A DNA stretch of 64,000 nt from Sphingomonas jeddahensis (lineage in GTDB: Bacteria > Pseudomonadota > Alphaproteobacteria > Sphingomonadales > Sphingomonadaceae). Below, one piece after another: positions 1-9,656 of the stretch (position 1 is the stretch's first letter; each line of letters starts with the position of its first letter). The DNA lies in NCBI RefSeq assembly GCF_001981525.1, contig NZ_MPSB01000002.1:186001-250000 (forward strand). Reading direction: 5' to 3'. The translations under genes and the position numbers were made by a program. The notes below the pieces were generated by a model. That model searched no databases. It worked only from the letters and a program-made list of their open reading frames with translations, and was not told the DNA's origin.

Positions 1-792
1 CTGTTCGGCCTCGCCAGACCGCATCAAGCCGTGATCGACGAAGACGCAGGTGAGCTGGTCGCCAATCGCTTCGTGGATCAGCACCGCCGCCACGGCCGAG
101 TCGACCCCGCCCGACAGGCCGCAGATCACCCTGCCCTTGCCGACCTGCGCGCGGATCTCGGCGATCTTGGTCTCGCGGAACTCGGCCATCGTCCAGTCGC
201 CGGCCAAGCCGCACACATGACGGGCGAAATTCTTGATCAGCTTCGCGCCATCGGGCGTATGCGCTACCTCCGGGTGGAACTGCATGCCGTAGAAGCGGCG
301 GCTCTCATCCGCAGTGATCGCGAAGGGGGCGCCAGACGAGGAGGCGACCGGGGTAAAACCCGGAGCCAGAGCGGCGACGTGGTCGCCATGGCTCATCCAT
401 ACCTGGTGCCGCTCGCCCTCCTGCCACAAGCCGTCGAACAGGCCGCATCCAGCGTCGACCTGGACAAACGCCTCGCCGAACTCGCCGGAATAGCCCTTCT
501 CGACCTGCCCGCCGAGCTGCGCATTCATGACCTGCTGGCCGTAGCAGATGCCCAGGACCGGCACGCCGCTGTCAAACACCGACTGCGGGGCACGCGGGCT
601 GCCCTCGTCCACGACGGAGGCCGGGCCGCCCGAGAGGATCACCCCCTTAGGCTGCATCCGGGCAAAAGCATCGGCGGCGGACTGGAACGGGGCGATCTCG
701 CTATAAACCCCCGCCTCGCGCACGCGGCGGGCGATCAACTGGGTTACCTGGCTGCCGAAATCGATGATGAGGATGCTGTCGGGGTGTTCCAT
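1..792 (-). CDS. guaA: GMP synthase (glutamine-hydrolysing), 5' part only
   Basis: These are the first 264 codons of GMP synthase, which makes GMP from XMP, ATP and glutamine; the gene runs off the left edge. The class I glutamine amidotransferase triad is visible (Cys83 in GICYGQQ, His173 and Glu175), followed by the ATP-pyrophosphatase domain with its P-loop SGGVDS at 227-232. The ATG at 792 gives the family-typical start [15 protein letters not shown]. It lies 284 bases downstream of rplQ and behind a terminator-like hairpin, so it is probably a separate transcription unit. Confidence 0.97.
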   Translation of the reverse strand, partial: MEHPDSILIIDFGSQVTQLIARRVREAGVYSEIAPFQSAADAFARMQPKGVILSGGPASVVDEGSPRAPQSVFDSGVPVLGICYGQQVMNAQLGGQVEKGYSGEFGEAFVQVDAGCGLFDGLWQEGERHQVWMSHGDHVAALAPGFTPVASSSGAPFAITADESRRFYGMQFHPEVAHTPDGAKLIKNFARHVCGLAGDWTMAEFRETKIAEIRAQVGKGRVICGLSGGVDSAVAAVLIHEAIGDQLTCVFVDHGLMRSGEAEQ

Positions 793-937
793 GGCGAGCC
801 TGTAGCGGCAGGCCGCGCCGGGCGAAAGAGTGGTCGTGGCGGACCTGAGACGGGCAGTGGCGGAGCCGCACCGGGCGTTTCCGATCCGGCGCGATCCACA
901 CGCGGGCCGCCGTGGCCAGTCGAGCGGCGACCAAACG

Positions 938-967
938 AAAATGGCCGCCTCGTTTCCGGAGCGGCCA
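938..967 (-). terminator. Terminator-like hairpin after rplQ
   Basis: Read on the minus strand, TGGCCGC and GCGGCCA form a 7-bp stem around a 12-base loop and are followed by TTTT and a further T-rich stretch. It sits between rplQ and guaA and would end the alpha operon. The plus-strand side also has T-rich sequence, so it may act in both directions. Nothing else was seen in the 793-1076 gap. Confidence 0.65.
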
Positions 968-1076
968 CTTTCGTTTCTTTCGTTTCAGTCCCACCGCGGC
1001 AACGCCGCGCCGTCGCACGGCGCTTTAGCGCCCACGGCCGAACGAGGCTGGAGCCTCGTCGCAGCCCGGCTGCGAC

Positions 1077-1499
1077 TTAGGCCGCCTCGTCGAAATCCTC
1101 GTCGTTCATCACCGGACCCGAGTCCTGGCCCTTGGCCGCTACGTCGCGGCCGACGAACTCGATGATCGCCATCGGCGATGCGTCCGACATGCGGATGCCG
1201 GCCTTGATGACGCGGGTGTAGCCGCCGTTACGATCGGCGTAACGCGGGGCGAGCGTGTCGAACAGCTTCACCAGCTGCGCATCGTCGAGCAGACGAGCGT
1301 GCGCGAGACGGCGGTTGGAGAGGCCGCCCTTCTTGCCCAGCGTGATCAGCTTCTCGATGTACGGGCGAAGCTCCTTCGCCTTGGCGAGCGTGGTGGTGAT
1401 CTGCTCGTGCTTGATGAGCGCTGCCGACATGTTGCGGAACAGCGCGATGCGGTGGGCCGAGGTCCGCTGAAGCTTACGGCCGCCTACACGGTGACGCAT
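1077..1499 (-). CDS. rplQ: 50S ribosomal protein L17
   Basis: L17 of 140 residues, a large-subunit protein near the exit tunnel. It has the conserved start [17 protein letters not shown] and the LITLGKKG segment. The acidic tail (EDFDEAA) extends slightly beyond the core fold. It is the last gene of the alpha operon, 187 bases after rpoA, a gap filled mostly by a palindromic repeat. Confidence 0.97.
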   Translation of the reverse strand: MRHRVGGRKLQRTSAHRIALFRNMSAALIKHEQITTTLAKAKELRPYIEKLITLGKKGGLSNRRLAHARLLDDAQLVKLFDTLAPRYADRNGGYTRVIKAGIRMSDASPMAIIEFVGRDVAAKGQDSGPVMNDEDFDEAA

Positions 1500-1579
1500 G
1501 ATATTCTTCCTTCTTGTTCGTTCGGGGGCCGTGTCAGGTACCCCGGACCAGGTGGGACGTGCGGGGCCACCCAGATGTA

Positions 1580-1663
1580 CGTCACCCCGGCCTTGTGCCG
1601 GGGTCCCGATAACTACTCCCCGCTCCGGAAGAAACGGGACCCCGGCTCAAGGCCGGGGTGACG
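1580..1663. repeat. Dispersed palindromic repeat (family A) between rpoA and rplQ
   Basis: Two near-complementary arms, 1580-1608 and 1635-1663, each read CGTCACCCCGGC...GGGGTCCCG and face each other across a 26-base spacer. The whole unit could fold into one long stem. Related copies lie at 3940-4046, 57211-57319 and 62096-62190. A transcript of the alpha operon would carry this stem between rpoA and rplQ. Confidence 0.8.
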
Positions 1664-1686
1664 AGATCATGGGATGAGCCGAAGGC

Positions 1687-2748
1687 TCAGCCCATGATCT
1701 CCTGCTCGAGCTTCTTGGCCATCTCTTCGATGTTCTCAGGCGGCCAGCCCGGGATTTCCATGCCGAGGCGCAGGCCCATGGACGAGAGCACTTCCTTGAT
1801 CTCGTTCAGCGACTTGCGGCCGAAGTTCGGCGTGCGCAGCATCTCGGCCTCGGTCTTGCCGACCAGATCGCCGATGTAGATGATATTGTCGTTCTTGAGG
1901 CAGTTCGCCGAACGGACCGACAGCTCCAGCTCGTCCACCTTCTTGAGAAGGTAGCGGTTGATCTGCTGCGTGTCGCTCGCCGGCTCCGCACCAGCCGCCG
2001 GAGCGGCAACGCCGACCGGGGCCGACCGGGTCACGGCCGAATCGTCGAAGTGGACGAAAAGTGCGAGCTGGTCCTGGAGGATGCGGCCGGCATAGCCGAG
2101 CGCGTCTTCCGGGGTCACCGTGCCATCGGTCTCGACCGTCAGCGTCAGCTTGTCGTAGTCGAGGTCCTGACCGACACGGGTCGGATCGACCTTGTAGCTG
2201 ACCTGGCGAACCGGCGAGTAGAGCGCGTCGACCGGGATCAAACCGATCGGCGCATCGGCCGGGCGGTTGACGGTCGCGGGCACATAGCCCTTACCGGTGT
2301 CGGCGGTCAGCTCCATGTTGAAGGTCGCGCCTTCATCTAGGTGGCAAATCACCAGCTCCGGATTCATCACCTCGATGTCGCCGGACACCGCAATGTCACC
2401 AGCCTTCACTTCGGCCGGGCCGGTCGCGGACAGCTGAAGGCGCTTGGGGCCTTCACCCTGCATCTTGAGCGCGATCTGCTTCACGTTGAGGACGATGTCG
2501 GTCACGTCCTCGCGCACGCCGGCGAGGCTCGAGAATTCGTGCAGCACGTTCTCGATCTTGATCGAAGTGACCGCCGCGCCCTGAAGGCTCGACAGCAGCA
2601 CGCGACGAAGCGCGTTGCCGAGCGTCAGACCAAAGCCACGCTCCAGCGGCTCGGCGACGAAGGTCGCCTTGCGCTTGCCATCGCCGCCCTTCTTCTCGAG
2701 CGCGTTGGGCTTCTTAAGTTCCTGCCAGTTCTTTGCGTTGACGGACAA
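1687..2748 (-). CDS. rpoA: DNA-directed RNA polymerase subunit alpha
   Basis: Alpha subunit of 353 residues. The amino-terminal assembly domain contains [19 protein letters not shown], and the carboxy-terminal DNA-binding domain (about 265-353) contains NCLKNDNI and [13 protein letters not shown] chose the TTG at 2748: it gives [13 protein letters not shown], it has AGGGGA 7 bases upstream, and it gives the usual family length. The longer reading frame from 2811 adds 21 residues that look non-coding. It lies between rpsK and rplQ, as in other bacteria. Confidence 0.97.
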   Translation of the reverse strand: MSVNAKNWQELKKPNALEKKGGDGKRKATFVAEPLERGFGLTLGNALRRVLLSSLQGAAVTSIKIENVLHEFSSLAGVREDVTDIVLNVKQIALKMQGEGPKRLQLSATGPAEVKAGDIAVSGDIEVMNPELVICHLDEGATFNMELTADTGKGYVPATVNRPADAPIGLIPVDALYSPVRQVSYKVDPTRVGQDLDYDKLTLTVETDGTVTPEDALGYAGRILQDQLALFVHFDDSAVTRSAPVGVAAPAAGAEPASDTQQINRYLLKKVDELELSVRSANCLKNDNIIYIGDLVGKTEAEMLRTPNFGRKSLNEIKEVLSSMGLRLGMEIPGWPPENIEEMAKKLEQEIMG

Positions 2749-2801
2749 GGCTCGTGTCCCCTGATGTTGGGCCAGTCGTGGGGCGCGACCAGCCGGGAAA
2801 T

Positions 2802-2833
2802 AAAAGGGCACCCCGACTCGTCAGCCGGGGGCC
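2802..2833 (-). terminator. Terminator-like hairpin between rpsK and rpoA
   Basis: On the minus strand GGCCCCCG pairs with CGGGG-T-GCC (8 bp, one bulge) around a 10-base loop and is followed by CTTTTATTT. It lies just after the rpsK stop. Full termination here would shut off rpoA, so attenuation or 3'-end protection is more likely. Confidence 0.5.
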
Positions 2834-2841
2834 AGAAATCA

Positions 2842-3231
2842 TCAGACGCGGCGGCGCTTCGACGGACGCACACCATTGTGCGGGATCGAGGTCACGTCGC
2901 GGATCGACGTGATCTGAAAGCCGACCGCCTGCAGCGCGCGAAGCGCCGATTCGCGGCCCGAACCCGGACCCTTCACCTCGACCTCGAGCGTGCGGACGCC
3001 GTGCTCGGCGGCCTTCTTGCCCGCGTCCTCGGCAGCGACCTGGGCGGCGTAAGGGGTCGACTTACGCGAACCCTTGAAGCCCATCATGCCGGCCGACGAC
3101 CAGCTGATCGCATTGCCCTGCGCATCGGTGATGGTGATCATGGTGTTGTTGAAGCTGGCGTTGACGTGCGCCACGCCCGCGGTGATGTTCTTGCGCTCGC
3201 GACGGCGAATACGCTGCGGTGCCTGTGCCAT
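2842..3231 (-). CDS. rpsK: 30S ribosomal protein S11
   Basis: S11 of 129 residues, part of the small-subunit platform. It shows the conserved blocks [28 protein letters not shown] and the basic carboxy end [14 protein letters not shown]. The start [15 protein letters not shown] follows a short 104-base gap after rpsM. Confidence 0.97.
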   Translation of the reverse strand: MAQAPQRIRRRERKNITAGVAHVNASFNNTMITITDAQGNAISWSSAGMMGFKGSRKSTPYAAQVAAEDAGKKAAEHGVRTLEVEVKGPGSGRESALRALQAVGFQITSIRDVTSIPHNGVRPSKRRRV

Positions 3232-3310
3232 TTGGTAATCCTGACCCTTTGTCGTGGTACGGAGACCGGGAGGCGGTCAGCCTCAAACCTGTCTCCGACG
3301 GAGAAGAAGT

Positions 3311-3335
3311 AAAAACAGTCCGCCGGACTGTTTTC
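3311..3335 (-). terminator. Terminator-like hairpin directly after rpsM
   Basis: AAAACAGTCC and GGACTGTTTT form a perfect 10-bp stem with a 3-base loop, followed on the minus strand by further T residues. It begins immediately after the rpsM stop codon, in the middle of the alpha operon. Confidence 0.6.
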
Positions 3336-3704
3336 TTACTTCTTCTTGCCCGCGATCGGCTTCGCCTTGCCCTTGCGGGTGCGCGCGTTGGTGTGCGTGC
3401 GCTGACCGCGGACCGGCAGACCCTTGCGGTGACGCAGGCCGCGATAGCAGGCCAGGTCCATCAGGCGCTTGATGTTCATCGCGGTCTCGCGACGAAGATC
3501 ACCTTCCACCGTGTAGCCGGCGTCGATCGCCTCGCGGATCTGAAGGACCTCCTGGTCCGACAGGTCCTGCACGCGGCGCTCCGGTGCGATCTCGAGCTTG
3601 GTCGTGATTTCCTTGGCCTTGGCCGGGCCAATGCCGTGAATGTACTGAAGCGCGATCAGGACGCGCTTGTTGGTCGGGATGTTGACACCCGCGATACGTG
3701 CCAT
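3336..3704 (-). CDS. rpsM: 30S ribosomal protein S13
   Basis: S13 of 122 residues, contacting the subunit interface and P-site tRNA. It has the start [15 protein letters not shown], the helix-two-turn-helix segment [13 protein letters not shown] and the tail [17 protein letters not shown]. The ATG at 3704 is right: the in-frame extension to 3800 is non-coding, and AGGAG lies just upstream of the ATG. Confidence 0.97.
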   Translation of the reverse strand: MARIAGVNIPTNKRVLIALQYIHGIGPAKAKEITTKLEIAPERRVQDLSDQEVLQIREAIDAGYTVEGDLRRETAMNIKRLMDLACYRGLRHRKGLPVRGQRTHTNARTRKGKAKPIAGKKK

Positions 3705-4078
3705 GGAACTCTTTCTCCTCGTGCTCCACGAGGTGCGGCATGGATCACGCACCCCATCTCTCAGCATGACTTCCACCACGCAGGAAAGCGGCAAGCGCAA
3801 ATCGCGCTGCCGACAACCGGGGTGCTGGAAGGGCGGTCAGTTAGGCGCGCGCAAACGCCATGTCAAGCGATCGGTTCCCCGGGGCGGGGCGTGGGGGTTC
3901 CGCGGCTGAGTGCCGACGTCACTCGGAATAAACTTTCGACGTCACCCCGGACGTGATCCGGGGTCCCGCTTTCTGCGCATCGACGGTGAGCAGAAGAAGA
4001 AGCGGGATCCCGGCTCAAGGCCGGAATAAAGGAGTGGGGGTGACGGGGTGAGGACAGCGCAGCGGAGGCGCCGGGGCC
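3705..4078. other. Gap between adk and rpsM with no gene
   Basis: The 374-base gap contains the rpsM ribosome binding site and the family A repeat at 3940-4046. I see no coding region. The spacing is unusually long for this part of the operon. Confidence 0.7.
3940..4046. repeat. Dispersed palindromic repeat (family A) between adk and rpsM
   Basis: The left arm CGTCACCCCGGACGTGATCC continues into GGGGTCCCGCT. The right arm begins AGCGGGATCCCGGCTCAAGG and ends in a decayed GGGGGTGACG. It has the same architecture as the copy at 1580-1663 but a longer spacer and a disrupted right arm. Confidence 0.7.
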
Positions 4079-4729
4079 TTACTTGCCGTCCAGGATCGAT
4101 TCGATCGACTGGGTCACCACCGCGATATCGGCCATGCCGTCGACCCGGCGGACGAGACCTCGCGCGTCGTAGATCGGCAGGATCGGCGCGGTTTTGGCGC
4201 GATACTCGGCCATGCGCGTGCGCACGGTTTCCTCGTTGTCGTCCGGGCGGCGCTTGAACTCATGCGCGCCACACACGTCGCAGGTATCCGCGACCTTGGG
4301 CTGCTTGAAGGTATCGTGATAGCCGGCGCCGCAATTGCCGCAGGTGAAGCGGCCAACGATACGCTCCACCAGCGCGTCCTCGTTCACCTCGAGCTCGATG
4401 ACATGATCAAGCGTGCGGCCGCGTTCGTCCAGCAACAGGTCGAGCGCCTCTGCCTGTGCCGCGGTGCGGGGGTAACCGTCAAAGATCGCGCCCTGATCCT
4501 GAGCGAGTCGATCGAGATTCTCGCCGATCAGCGCCGAAACGATGGCGTCAGAGACGAGCTCGCCCGCGTCCATCACCGCTTTCGCCTGCACGCCCACCGG
4601 CGTGCCGGCCTTTACCGCGGCGCGGAGCATGTCGCCGGTCGACAGCTGAACCATGCCGCGCTCGGCGACCAGCCGTTCCGACTGGGTGCCCTTGCCCGCA
4701 CCCGGCGGGCCGAGAAGAATGATGTTCAC
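4079..4729 (-). CDS. adk: Adenylate kinase
   Basis: Adenylate kinase (216 residues) interconverts AMP and ATP with two ADP. The P-loop GPPGAGKGT is at 7-15 and the NMP-binding segment DGYPRT at 84-89. The lid is of the long zinc-binding type: Cys130, Cys133, Cys150 and Cys153 form a four-cysteine site. It lies 37 bases downstream of secY within the spc/alpha block, a common bacterial arrangement. Confidence 0.97.
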   Translation of the reverse strand: MNIILLGPPGAGKGTQSERLVAERGMVQLSTGDMLRAAVKAGTPVGVQAKAVMDAGELVSDAIVSALIGENLDRLAQDQGAIFDGYPRTAAQAEALDLLLDERGRTLDHVIELEVNEDALVERIVGRFTCGNCGAGYHDTFKQPKVADTCDVCGAHEFKRRPDDNEETVRTRMAEYRAKTAPILPIYDARGLVRRVDGMADIAVVTQSIESILDGK

Positions 4730-4766
4730 GCGAAAACGCCTCCCCTGTTGCGGTCGCTAGCGCGGC

Positions 4767-6113
4767 TTAGCGCAGCCGGCCACCCTTCAGCTTCGCCTTC
4801 TTGATGAGGTCGCCATATTGGTGCGCCAGCAGGTGCGACTGAATTTGAGTCACCGTATCCATCGTCACGTTGACGACGATCAGCAGGCTGGTGCCGCCCA
4901 GATAGAACGGGATCGACAGCGCCGACACGAGATACTCCGGCACCAGGCAAATGAACGCCAGATAGGCCGCACCGATCACGGTGATGCGCGTCAGCACGTA
5001 ATCGAAATATTGCTCGGTGTTCTTGCCAGGACGAATGCCCGGGATGAACCCGCCGTAGCGCTTCAGGTTCTCGGCCGTCTCCTCCGGGTTGAAGACCACC
5101 GCGGTGTAGAAGAACGAGAAGAAGATGATGCCGGCGCCATACAGCAGCATGTAGAGCGGGCTGCCGTGCTGCAGATACTGGTTGAGGCTGATGATCGCAT
5201 CGCCCCACCAGCTGTCACCCGACACGCTGTTACCGGCGAACTGGGTGATGGTGAGCGGGAGGAGCAGCAGCGACGAGGCGAAGATCGGCGGGATCACGCC
5301 CGCGGTGTTGATCTTCAGCGGCAGGTGGCTGCGATCGGCCTGAACGCCACGCGCCGTCTGACGCTTCGGATACTGGATCAGGATGCGGCGCTGCGCGCGC
5401 TCCATGAAGCAGATGAACAGCACGAGGCCGGCGACCGCGAGAATGATCGCGATGACGATCGCCGGGCTCATCGAGCCGGTGCGGCCACCCTCCAGCAGAT
5501 TGACGATCGTCGTCGGCAGGTGCGCGACGATGCCGGCCATGATGATCAGCGAAATGCCGTTACCGATACCGCGGCTGGTGATCTGCTCGCCGATCCACAT
5601 CAGGAACATCGTGCCGCCGATCAGCGAGATCACCGCAGCGACGCGGAACAGCATGCCCGGTTCAACCACCGCGCCGCCCGCCTCAAGGCCGGTGGCGATG
5701 ACATAACCCTGAATCGCGGTGAGCGCGACCGTGCCGTAGCGCGTATACTGGTTGAGCTTCTTGCGCCCGCTCTCGCCTTCCTTCTTGATCGCGGCGAGCT
5801 GCGGCGACAGCGAGGTCGCGAGCTGCACCACGATCGAGGCGGTGATGTACGGCATCACGCCGAGTGCGATCAGCGAGGCACGCTCCAGCGCGCCGCCCGA
5901 AAAGGTGTTGAAGAAATCGAGCACGCCGCCCTTGGTCTGCTGCGCAAGCGCGGCAAGGCCGGTCGGATCGATACCGGGGAGCGGCACGTAGCTGAGCAGG
6001 CGGAAGACGATCAGCGCACCGATCGTGAACCACAACCTCTTCTTGAGATCGGTCGCCTGCGCGAACTTCGCGAGGCTGATGCTTTGCGCCATCTGGTCGG
6101 CTGCGGATGCCAT
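4767..6113 (-). CDS. secY: Preprotein translocase subunit SecY
   Basis: SecY (448 residues) is the pore subunit of the Sec translocon in the inner membrane. Its ten hydrophobic segments, the plug-region residues SGGALERASLIALGVMPYI and the cytoplasmic loop SHLPLKINTAGVIP are visible. A start at the internal Met8 (MAQSISLAKF) is possible. It is separated from rplO by 190 bases holding a palindromic repeat. Confidence 0.97.
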   Translation of the reverse strand: MASAADQMAQSISLAKFAQATDLKKRLWFTIGALIVFRLLSYVPLPGIDPTGLAALAQQTKGGVLDFFNTFSGGALERASLIALGVMPYITASIVVQLATSLSPQLAAIKKEGESGRKKLNQYTRYGTVALTAIQGYVIATGLEAGGAVVEPGMLFRVAAVISLIGGTMFLMWIGEQITSRGIGNGISLIIMAGIVAHLPTTIVNLLEGGRTGSMSPAIVIAIILAVAGLVLFICFMERAQRRILIQYPKRQTARGVQADRSHLPLKINTAGVIPPIFASSLLLLPLTITQFAGNSVSGDSWWGDAIISLNQYLQHGSPLYMLLYGAGIIFFSFFYTAVVFNPEETAENLKRYGGFIPGIRPGKNTEQYFDYVLTRITVIGAAYLAFICLVPEYLVSALSIPFYLGGTSLLIVVNVTMDTVTQIQSHLLAHQYGDLIKKAKLKGGRLR

Positions 6114-6226
6114 ACTACGTCGGTGCCTTCGGAAACGAAAAACGGCGGGATAGGTGCTGATGCCCCCGCCCCGCCGCTCATATAAGCGCCAGAAGCGCCT
6201 TGTCTAATGCCGGGTGGTCAACACAC

Positions 6227-6297
6227 CCGTTCGCCTGGGCTTGTCGAAGGGCGTGCTCCGCAGAACACACGTGTTTCGACAGGCTCAGCGCGAACGG
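6227..6297. repeat. Dispersed palindromic repeat (family B) between rplO and secY
   Basis: The arms 6227-6255 (CCGTTCGCCTGGGCTTGTCG...) and 6268-6297 (...TTCGACAGGCTCAGCGCGAA) are inverted relative to each other across a 12-base spacer. The same family occurs inside carA (31841-31924) and at 60986-61061. Confidence 0.75.
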
Positions 6298-6303
6298 TGA
6301 ATG

Positions 6304-6846
6304 TTACTTGCCCTGCTTGGCAGCCTTGTCGGCGAGACGTGCTTCGCGCGCCTTGCCCTTCTTGGCAGCGGCCTTCTCGGCAGCGGGCACGACTTCGATC
6401 ACGTTGACCGAACCGCCGGCCTTTTCGATCGCCTCACGCGCACCGGCCGAAACACCGGCGACGGTGAAGTTCAGCTTGGCCGAGATCTCGCCCTTGCCGA
6501 GGACCCGCACGCCGTCCTTGCCGCCACGCGCCAGGCCAGCGGCCTTGAGCGCTGCGTGATCGATGTCGGTCGCGGTCAGCTTGCCCGAATCGACCGCCTT
6601 CTGGATCGCGACGAGGTTCACCTCGGCATAATCCTTGGCGAAGATGTTGTTGAAGCCGCGCTTCGGCAGACGCATGTGGAGCGGCATCTGGCCGCCCTCG
6701 AAGCCCGCGATCGACACGCCTTCACGGCTCTTCTGGCCCTTCTGGCCGCGACCGCCGGTCTTGCCCTTGCCCGAGCCGATACCACGGCCGACGCGGATCT
6801 TGCGGTGACGTGCGCCTTCGTTGTCGCGCAGTTCGTTCAGTTTCAT
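6304..6846 (-). CDS. rplO: 50S ribosomal protein L15
   Basis: L15 of 180 residues. It shows the start [20 protein letters not shown], the glycine-rich [19 protein letters not shown] segment and [18 protein letters not shown]. The Lys/Ala-rich tail is longer than in many bacteria. It follows rpmD after a terminator-like hairpin. Confidence 0.97.
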   Translation of the reverse strand: MKLNELRDNEGARHRKIRVGRGIGSGKGKTGGRGQKGQKSREGVSIAGFEGGQMPLHMRLPKRGFNNIFAKDYAEVNLVAIQKAVDSGKLTATDIDHAALKAAGLARGGKDGVRVLGKGEISAKLNFTVAGVSAGAREAIEKAGGSVNVIEVVPAAEKAAAKKGKAREARLADKAAKQGK

Positions 6847-6880
6847 GTGTGCACTCGCTTTCGCTGTGTTCGCGCTGAGA

Positions 6881-6910
6881 AAAAGGAAGGGGGCCCGTTA
6901 GCCCCCTTCC
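6881..6910 (-). terminator. Intrinsic-terminator-like hairpin between rpmD and rplO
   Basis: On the minus strand GGAAGGGGGC and GCCCCCTTCC form a perfect 10-bp stem with loop TAACGG, followed by TTTTTCTC. This is a textbook terminator shape inside the spc operon. The loop is the same as in the hairpin at 11007-11028. Confidence 0.65.
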
Positions 6911-6942
6911 CCGTATTTGTCACTAGTCGAAGAGGCGGACGA

Positions 6943-7119
6943 TCAGTCCTGAACCTCGACCATGTGCTGCACCTTGCGGATCATGCCGCGGACCTCGGGG
7001 GAATCCTCGAGCTCCGAAACACGGTGCATCTTGTTCAGGCCCAGGCCGACGAGCGTCGCGCGCTGATCCTTGGTGCGACGGATCGGCGATCCGGTCTGCT
7101 TCACCTTGATGGTTGCCAT
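6943..7119 (-). CDS. rpmD: 50S ribosomal protein L30
   Basis: A 58-residue protein starting [19 protein letters not shown] and continuing [19 protein letters not shown]. This is the conserved L30 pattern. It sits between rpsE (6 bases upstream) and rplO, the expected position. Confidence 0.96.
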   Translation of the reverse strand: MATIKVKQTGSPIRRTKDQRATLVGLGLNKMHRVSELEDSPEVRGMIRKVQHMVEVQD

Positions 7120-7125
7120 GTCGGC

Positions 7126-7896
7126 TTACTCCGTGACGGCCGCGGCTTCGGCAGCGGCGGTCTGCGCATCAGCGCCATGGCCGCGACCGAGCAGGTCGGC
7201 GATCTTCTTGCCACGACGCTGGGCAACCGACTTCGGCGAAGTCTGGTTGTTCAGCGCCTCGAACGTGGCGCGGATCATGTTGTACGGGTTGGACGTGCCG
7301 ACCGACTTGGTCACCACGTCTGCGACGCCGAGCGATTCGAAGATAGCGCGCATCGGACCGCCGGCGATGATGCCGGTACCCTGCGGCGCCGAGCGAACCG
7401 TGACGCGGCCGGCACCGAAGTGACCGTTGACGTCATGGTGCAGCGTGCGGCCTTCCTTCAGCGGCACGCGGACCATGGCCTTCTTGGCCGCCGCAGTCGC
7501 CTTGGAGATCGCTTCCGGCACTTCGCGGGCCTTGCCGTGGCCGAAGCCGACGCGACCCTTGCCGTCACCAACGACGACCAGTGCCGCGAAGCCGAAGCGC
7601 TTGCCGCCCTTCACCGTCTTGGACACGCGGTTGATGTGGACGAGCTTCTCGATCAGCTCCTCACCACCGTCGTCCTGACCGCCACGGCGATCGTCACGAC
7701 GACCACCACGGTTGCCGTCACGGCCGCCGCGATTGCCACCGGGGCCGCCACGACCACGGCCACCGCCGCCGCCGCCAGGACCGCCACGGCCGCGACCGCC
7801 GCCCTGGTAACCGCCGCCACCCTGCTGGGGAGCGTCGTTGCTGGCAGGTGCTGCGTCCTGCGGCGCCGCTGCCGGCGTGTTGTTCTCTTCAGCCAT
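7126..7896 (-). CDS. rpsE: 30S ribosomal protein S5 with an RGG-rich amino-terminal extension
   Basis: S5 of 256 residues, a small-subunit protein important for decoding accuracy. The normal fold starts near residue 80 ([20 protein letters not shown]) and includes [14 protein letters not shown]. Before it are about 78 extra residues. Residues 25-74 are low complexity, built of Gly, Arg, Asp and Asn, with five RGG triplets and a tail of RRDDRRGG. The ATG at 7896 ([12 protein letters not shown]) is preferred to the frame extension to 7974, which overlaps rplR. S5 in most bacteria is about 165-175 residues. Confidence 0.96.
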   Translation of the reverse strand: MAEENNTPAAAPQDAAPASNDAPQQGGGGYQGGGRGRGGPGGGGGGRGRGGPGGNRGGRDGNRGGRRDDRRGGQDDGGEELIEKLVHINRVSKTVKGGKRFGFAALVVVGDGKGRVGFGHGKAREVPEAISKATAAAKKAMVRVPLKEGRTLHHDVNGHFGAGRVTVRSAPQGTGIIAGGPMRAIFESLGVADVVTKSVGTSNPYNMIRATFEALNNQTSPKSVAQRRGKKIADLLGRGHGADAQTAAAEAAAVTE

Positions 7897-7900
7897 GTTT

Positions 7901-8251
7901 TTAGAACTCCAGTCCGGCTGCGCGCGCGGCTTCCGCCAGCGCCTTGACACGGCCGTGGAAGAGGAAGCCGCCACGGTCGAACACGACCTGCGTCACGCCG
8001 GCAGCCTTGGCTGCCTCCGCGATGCGGGTGCCGACCGCCGTTGCCGCGTCGATGTTCGCGGTGGCGCCCTCGTGGCCCTGCAGCGTCGATGCGGCCGCAA
8101 CGGTGCGACCCTGCGCATCGTCGATCACCTGGGCATAGATATGCTTGCCCGAACGATGGATCGACAGACGCGGACGCGTGCCGCTGCGCGCACGAAGCGC
8201 CGTACGGTTGCGGCGACGCCGCTTCTCGAAAAGCGAAAGGCCCTTGGTCAC
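7901..8251 (-). CDS. rplR: 50S ribosomal protein L18
   Basis: L18 of 116 residues, which binds 5S rRNA. The conserved blocks [20 protein letters not shown] and [20 protein letters not shown] are present. It overlaps the rplF stop by 4 bases and precedes rpsE by 4, so translation is probably coupled. Confidence 0.97.
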   Translation of the reverse strand: MTKGLSLFEKRRRRNRTALRARSGTRPRLSIHRSGKHIYAQVIDDAQGRTVAAASTLQGHEGATANIDAATAVGTRIAEAAKAAGVTQVVFDRGGFLFHGRVKALAEAARAAGLEF

Positions 8252-8781
8252 TTCTTCTTTCCTTCCTTACGGAAGATGAACTCGCCGTCGTACTTGATGC
8301 CCTTGCCCTTGTACGGCTCGGGCTTGCGCCAGCGGCGGATCTCGGCGGCCAGCTGGCCCACCTTCTGCTTGTCGGCGCCCGAAATTTCGACCGTGGTCGC
8401 ATCCGGGGTCTTCACCTCGATGCCTTCCGGCACGTCGATGTTAACGTCATGGCTGTAGCCGAGCTGCAGCTTCAAGCTGCGGCCCTGGGCGGCAGCGCGA
8501 TAGCCGACGCCGGTGATCAGCAGCTTCTTGGTGAAGCCCTCGGTCACGCCGGTGACGAGGTTCTGCACCATGGTGCGCTGCATGCCCCAGAAGGCGCGTG
8601 CCTTCTTGGTGTCGTTCGCGGGCTGCACGCCGATCGCGTCCGACTGGATGTCGAACTGGATCAGGTCGGACATCTGCATCGCGAGGGTGCCCTTGGGACC
8701 TTTCACCGACAGCTGGTTGCCGTTGACGGTTGCGGTGACGCCGGCCGGAACCGGGACCGCCTTCTTGCCGATGCGGCTCAT
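8248..8781 (-). CDS. rplF: 50S ribosomal protein L6
   Basis: L6 of 177 residues. It starts [15 protein letters not shown] and has the carboxy-terminal signature [15 protein letters not shown] that contacts 23S rRNA near the sarcin-ricin loop. Its start overlaps the rpsH stop by one base. Confidence 0.97.
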   Translation of the reverse strand: MSRIGKKAVPVPAGVTATVNGNQLSVKGPKGTLAMQMSDLIQFDIQSDAIGVQPANDTKKARAFWGMQRTMVQNLVTGVTEGFTKKLLITGVGYRAAAQGRSLKLQLGYSHDVNIDVPEGIEVKTPDATTVEISGADKQKVGQLAAEIRRWRKPEPYKGKGIKYDGEFIFRKEGKKK

Positions 8782-9176
8782 CAGAACACCTCCGCCAGCA
8801 CTTCGCCGCCGACGTTCTGCTCGCGTGCTTCGGCATCCGAAAGCACGCCACGCGGCGTCGAGACGATGGTGATGCCAAGGCCGTTCATCACGCGCGGCAG
8901 GTCCTGCGACCCGCTGTAGATGCGGCGGCCGGGCTTCGAGACGCGCGCGACGTGCTTGATCGCCGGCTGGCCTTCGAAATACTTGAGCTCGATGCGCACG
9001 CCCTTGATCGGGCCGAGTTCCTCGTCGCTGTAGCCACGGATGTAGCCTTCGCGCTGGAGCACATCGAGAACGCGGATCCGCAGCTTCGACGCGGGCGAGA
9101 GGACGGAGTCCTTCTTCGCGCGCTGGCCGTTGCGGATGCGGGTGAGCAGGTCACCCAGGGGATCGGTCACTGCCAT
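8781..9176 (-). CDS. rpsH: 30S ribosomal protein S8
   Basis: S8 of 131 residues, an rRNA-binding protein that in other bacteria also represses spc translation. It shows [14 protein letters not shown] and the carboxy-terminal [20 protein letters not shown]. It lies 10 bases after rpsN. Confidence 0.97.
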   Translation of the reverse strand: MAVTDPLGDLLTRIRNGQRAKKDSVLSPASKLRIRVLDVLQREGYIRGYSDEELGPIKGVRIELKYFEGQPAIKHVARVSKPGRRIYSGSQDLPRVMNGLGITIVSTPRGVLSDAEAREQNVGGEVLAEVF

Positions 9177-9186
9177 CTTCTGATCC

Positions 9187-9492
9187 TTACCAGCTCGACT
9201 TCGTCAGACCGGGAATCAGGCCCTTGTTGGCCAGTTCACGCAGCATGACGCGGGCAAGACGGAACTTGCGATAATAAGCGCGCGGACGGCCGGTGATCTC
9301 GCAACGGTTGCGGATGCGCGTCGGGTTCGAATTGCGCGGCAGCTCGGCCATCTTCAGGCGCGCGATGAGACGCTCGGTCTCGTCAAGCGACTGATCGTTC
9401 GCAGCAGCCTTCAGCTTCGCCCACTTAGGGGCATATTGCTTCACGAGCTTCTTGCGACGCTCGTTCTTGTTCACGGAACTCAGTTTCGCCAT
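9187..9492 (-). CDS. rpsN: 30S ribosomal protein S14
   Basis: S14 of 101 residues of the long form that lacks the zinc-binding cysteine pairs. The signature [19 protein letters not shown] is present. It is separated from rplE by 164 bases of palindromic repeat. Confidence 0.97.
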   Translation of the reverse strand: MAKLSSVNKNERRKKLVKQYAPKWAKLKAAANDQSLDETERLIARLKMAELPRNSNPTRIRNRCEITGRPRAYYRKFRLARVMLRELANKGLIPGLTKSSW

Positions 9493-9519
9493 GGACTTAA
9501 GCTCTCTTTCTTTGTCCTG

Positions 9520-9650
9520 CTCCCCTCCCGCCTGCGGGAGGGTCGGGGGTGGGTCTGTCCGGATACGACCCGGTACGCCATCCCCTCCCCTAGCCCCTCC
9601 CGCAAGCGGGAGGGGAAAGTCGATGCCCCTCCCGTAAGCGGGAGGGGAGC
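9520..9650. repeat. Cluster of short GC palindromes (family C) between rplE and rpsN
   Basis: Three palindromic units of the type CCCCTCCCG-C-A/T-AGCGGGAGGGG are spread over about 130 bases. The same unit flanks and enters the DUF559 gene at 33140-33625. These are REP-like elements. Here they lie inside a ribosomal operon. Confidence 0.75.
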
Positions 9651-9656
9651 ATCTGG

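Noticed and set aside
4730..4766. Possible rpmJ (L36) or infA between secY and adk
   Set aside because: Both occur near secY in some bacteria, but only 37 bases separate secY and adk here and no such frame is present.
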